Shown here in pieces: positions 58,680 through 58,894 of a stretch of 58,894 bases of DNA. The stretch spans positions 1-58,894 of the forward strand of contig JAUVYN010000012.1 in NCBI GenBank assembly GCA_030603065.1. Direction: 5' to 3'. Each line of letters opens with the position of its first letter. Position 1 is the stretch's first letter. The DNA is from Pseudomonas sp. GTDB taxonomy: Bacteria; Pseudomonadota; Gammaproteobacteria; Pseudomonadales; Pseudomonadaceae. Both the position numbers and the translations under genes were made by a program. The notes beneath the pieces are model-generated. The model was not told the origin of the DNA. It worked only from the letters and a program-made list of their open reading frames with translations, and did no database searches.

Positions 58680-58894
58680 CAGTCACGCTCCGCACGGTGA
58701 ATCAACCTCTGCATCAGCCAGCCGCAGAGAACCAGCGCAAGGGCCAGCGATAGCAGCATGGTCACCAGGATCGCCACCGCGTCGGCGGCGATCTCCGCTC
58801 CGTAGGCCATTATCCCCACCGCTGGCGGCACCAGAATGAGCGGCAGATACTTGAGCAGCCCGCTCGCCGCCAGGTCCAGCGAGTCACTGACGTG
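58679..58894 (-). CDS. lrgA: LrgA/CidA-family membrane protein, 3' part (5' end beyond window)
   Basis: The last 71 residues are visible on the minus strand up to the window edge. They contain LLKYLPLILVPPAVGIMAYG and a second hydrophobic helix (VAILVTMLLSLALALVL), then a charged tail HRAERD. The (L)(L)FVPxxVG-like pattern is typical of the LrgA holin-like family. The stop overlaps the lrgB start by one base, the common lrgAB arrangement. Confidence 0.85.
   Translation of the reverse strand, partial: HVSDSLDLAASGLLKYLPLILVPPAVGIMAYGAEIAADAVAILVTMLLSLALALVLCGWLMQRLIHRAERD

Overview
This is a chromosomal segment of a GC-rich gammaproteobacterium, most probably a yellow-pigmented member of the Pseudomonadaceae. 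The evidence is the block metY-hemE-gltD-gltB-(damX-like)-aroB-aroK-pilQPONM-ponA, which follows the gene order I recall for Pseudomonas aeruginosa between about PA5025 and PA5045, together with a cyanide-insensitive-type bd oxidase, an Anr-like box and a GacA-type box. The species cannot be named from sequence alone.

Layout. 1-222 is the tail of a phage terminase large subunit, the edge of a prophage or remnant, followed by a gene-poor junction with a tandem 12-bp repeat. 596-1898 holds a DUF1028 protein and a small exported protein. 1958-9458 is a complete zeaxanthin-glucoside pathway: crtE makes GGPP, idi type 2 supplies precursor, then crtB, crtI, crtY, crtZ and crtX. The five minus-strand genes idi-X-Y-I-B are all translationally coupled. 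9462-14757 is an AraC-type regulator followed by an AttEFGH-like ABC system ending in a CrtC/AttH-fold lipoprotein. 14836-16523 is a two-gene operon of a TauD-type dioxygenase and a fumarylpyruvate/2-oxopentenoate hydratase-like enzyme.

16541-16919 contains the most interesting element: a probable CsrB/RsmZ-type regulatory RNA on the minus strand. It has 18 GGA triplets, several of them in hairpin loops, a strong terminator, a recognisable promoter, and a perfect TGTAAG-N6-CTTACA GacA box upstream. It lies downstream of two acyl-CoA dehydrogenase genes (16931-20724). The second of these is preceded by a clear promoter overlapped by an 18-bp imperfect palindrome.

21048-23630 carries an SLC13 transporter and an orphan ParA ATPase. 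23721-40707 is the core block: sulfur assimilation (metY), haem synthesis (hemE), glutamate synthase (gltBD), shikimate pathway (aroKB), a DamX-like division protein and the type IV pilus alignment/secretin operon pilMNOPQ. These run on the minus strand, with ponA/mrcA divergent. 43310-49376 is a LysR regulator divergent from an acyl-CoA ligase plus single-chain acyl-CoA carboxylase operon. That operon has paired LysR-type operators and a codon style unlike its neighbours. 49382-55138 is the cioA-cioB-cydD-cydC operon with an Anr-like box. 55427-57955 is a MASE3-PAS-GGDEF-EAL protein, and the window ends in lrgB and the 3' end of lrgA.

No rRNA, tRNA, CRISPR array or intact insertion sequence was seen.
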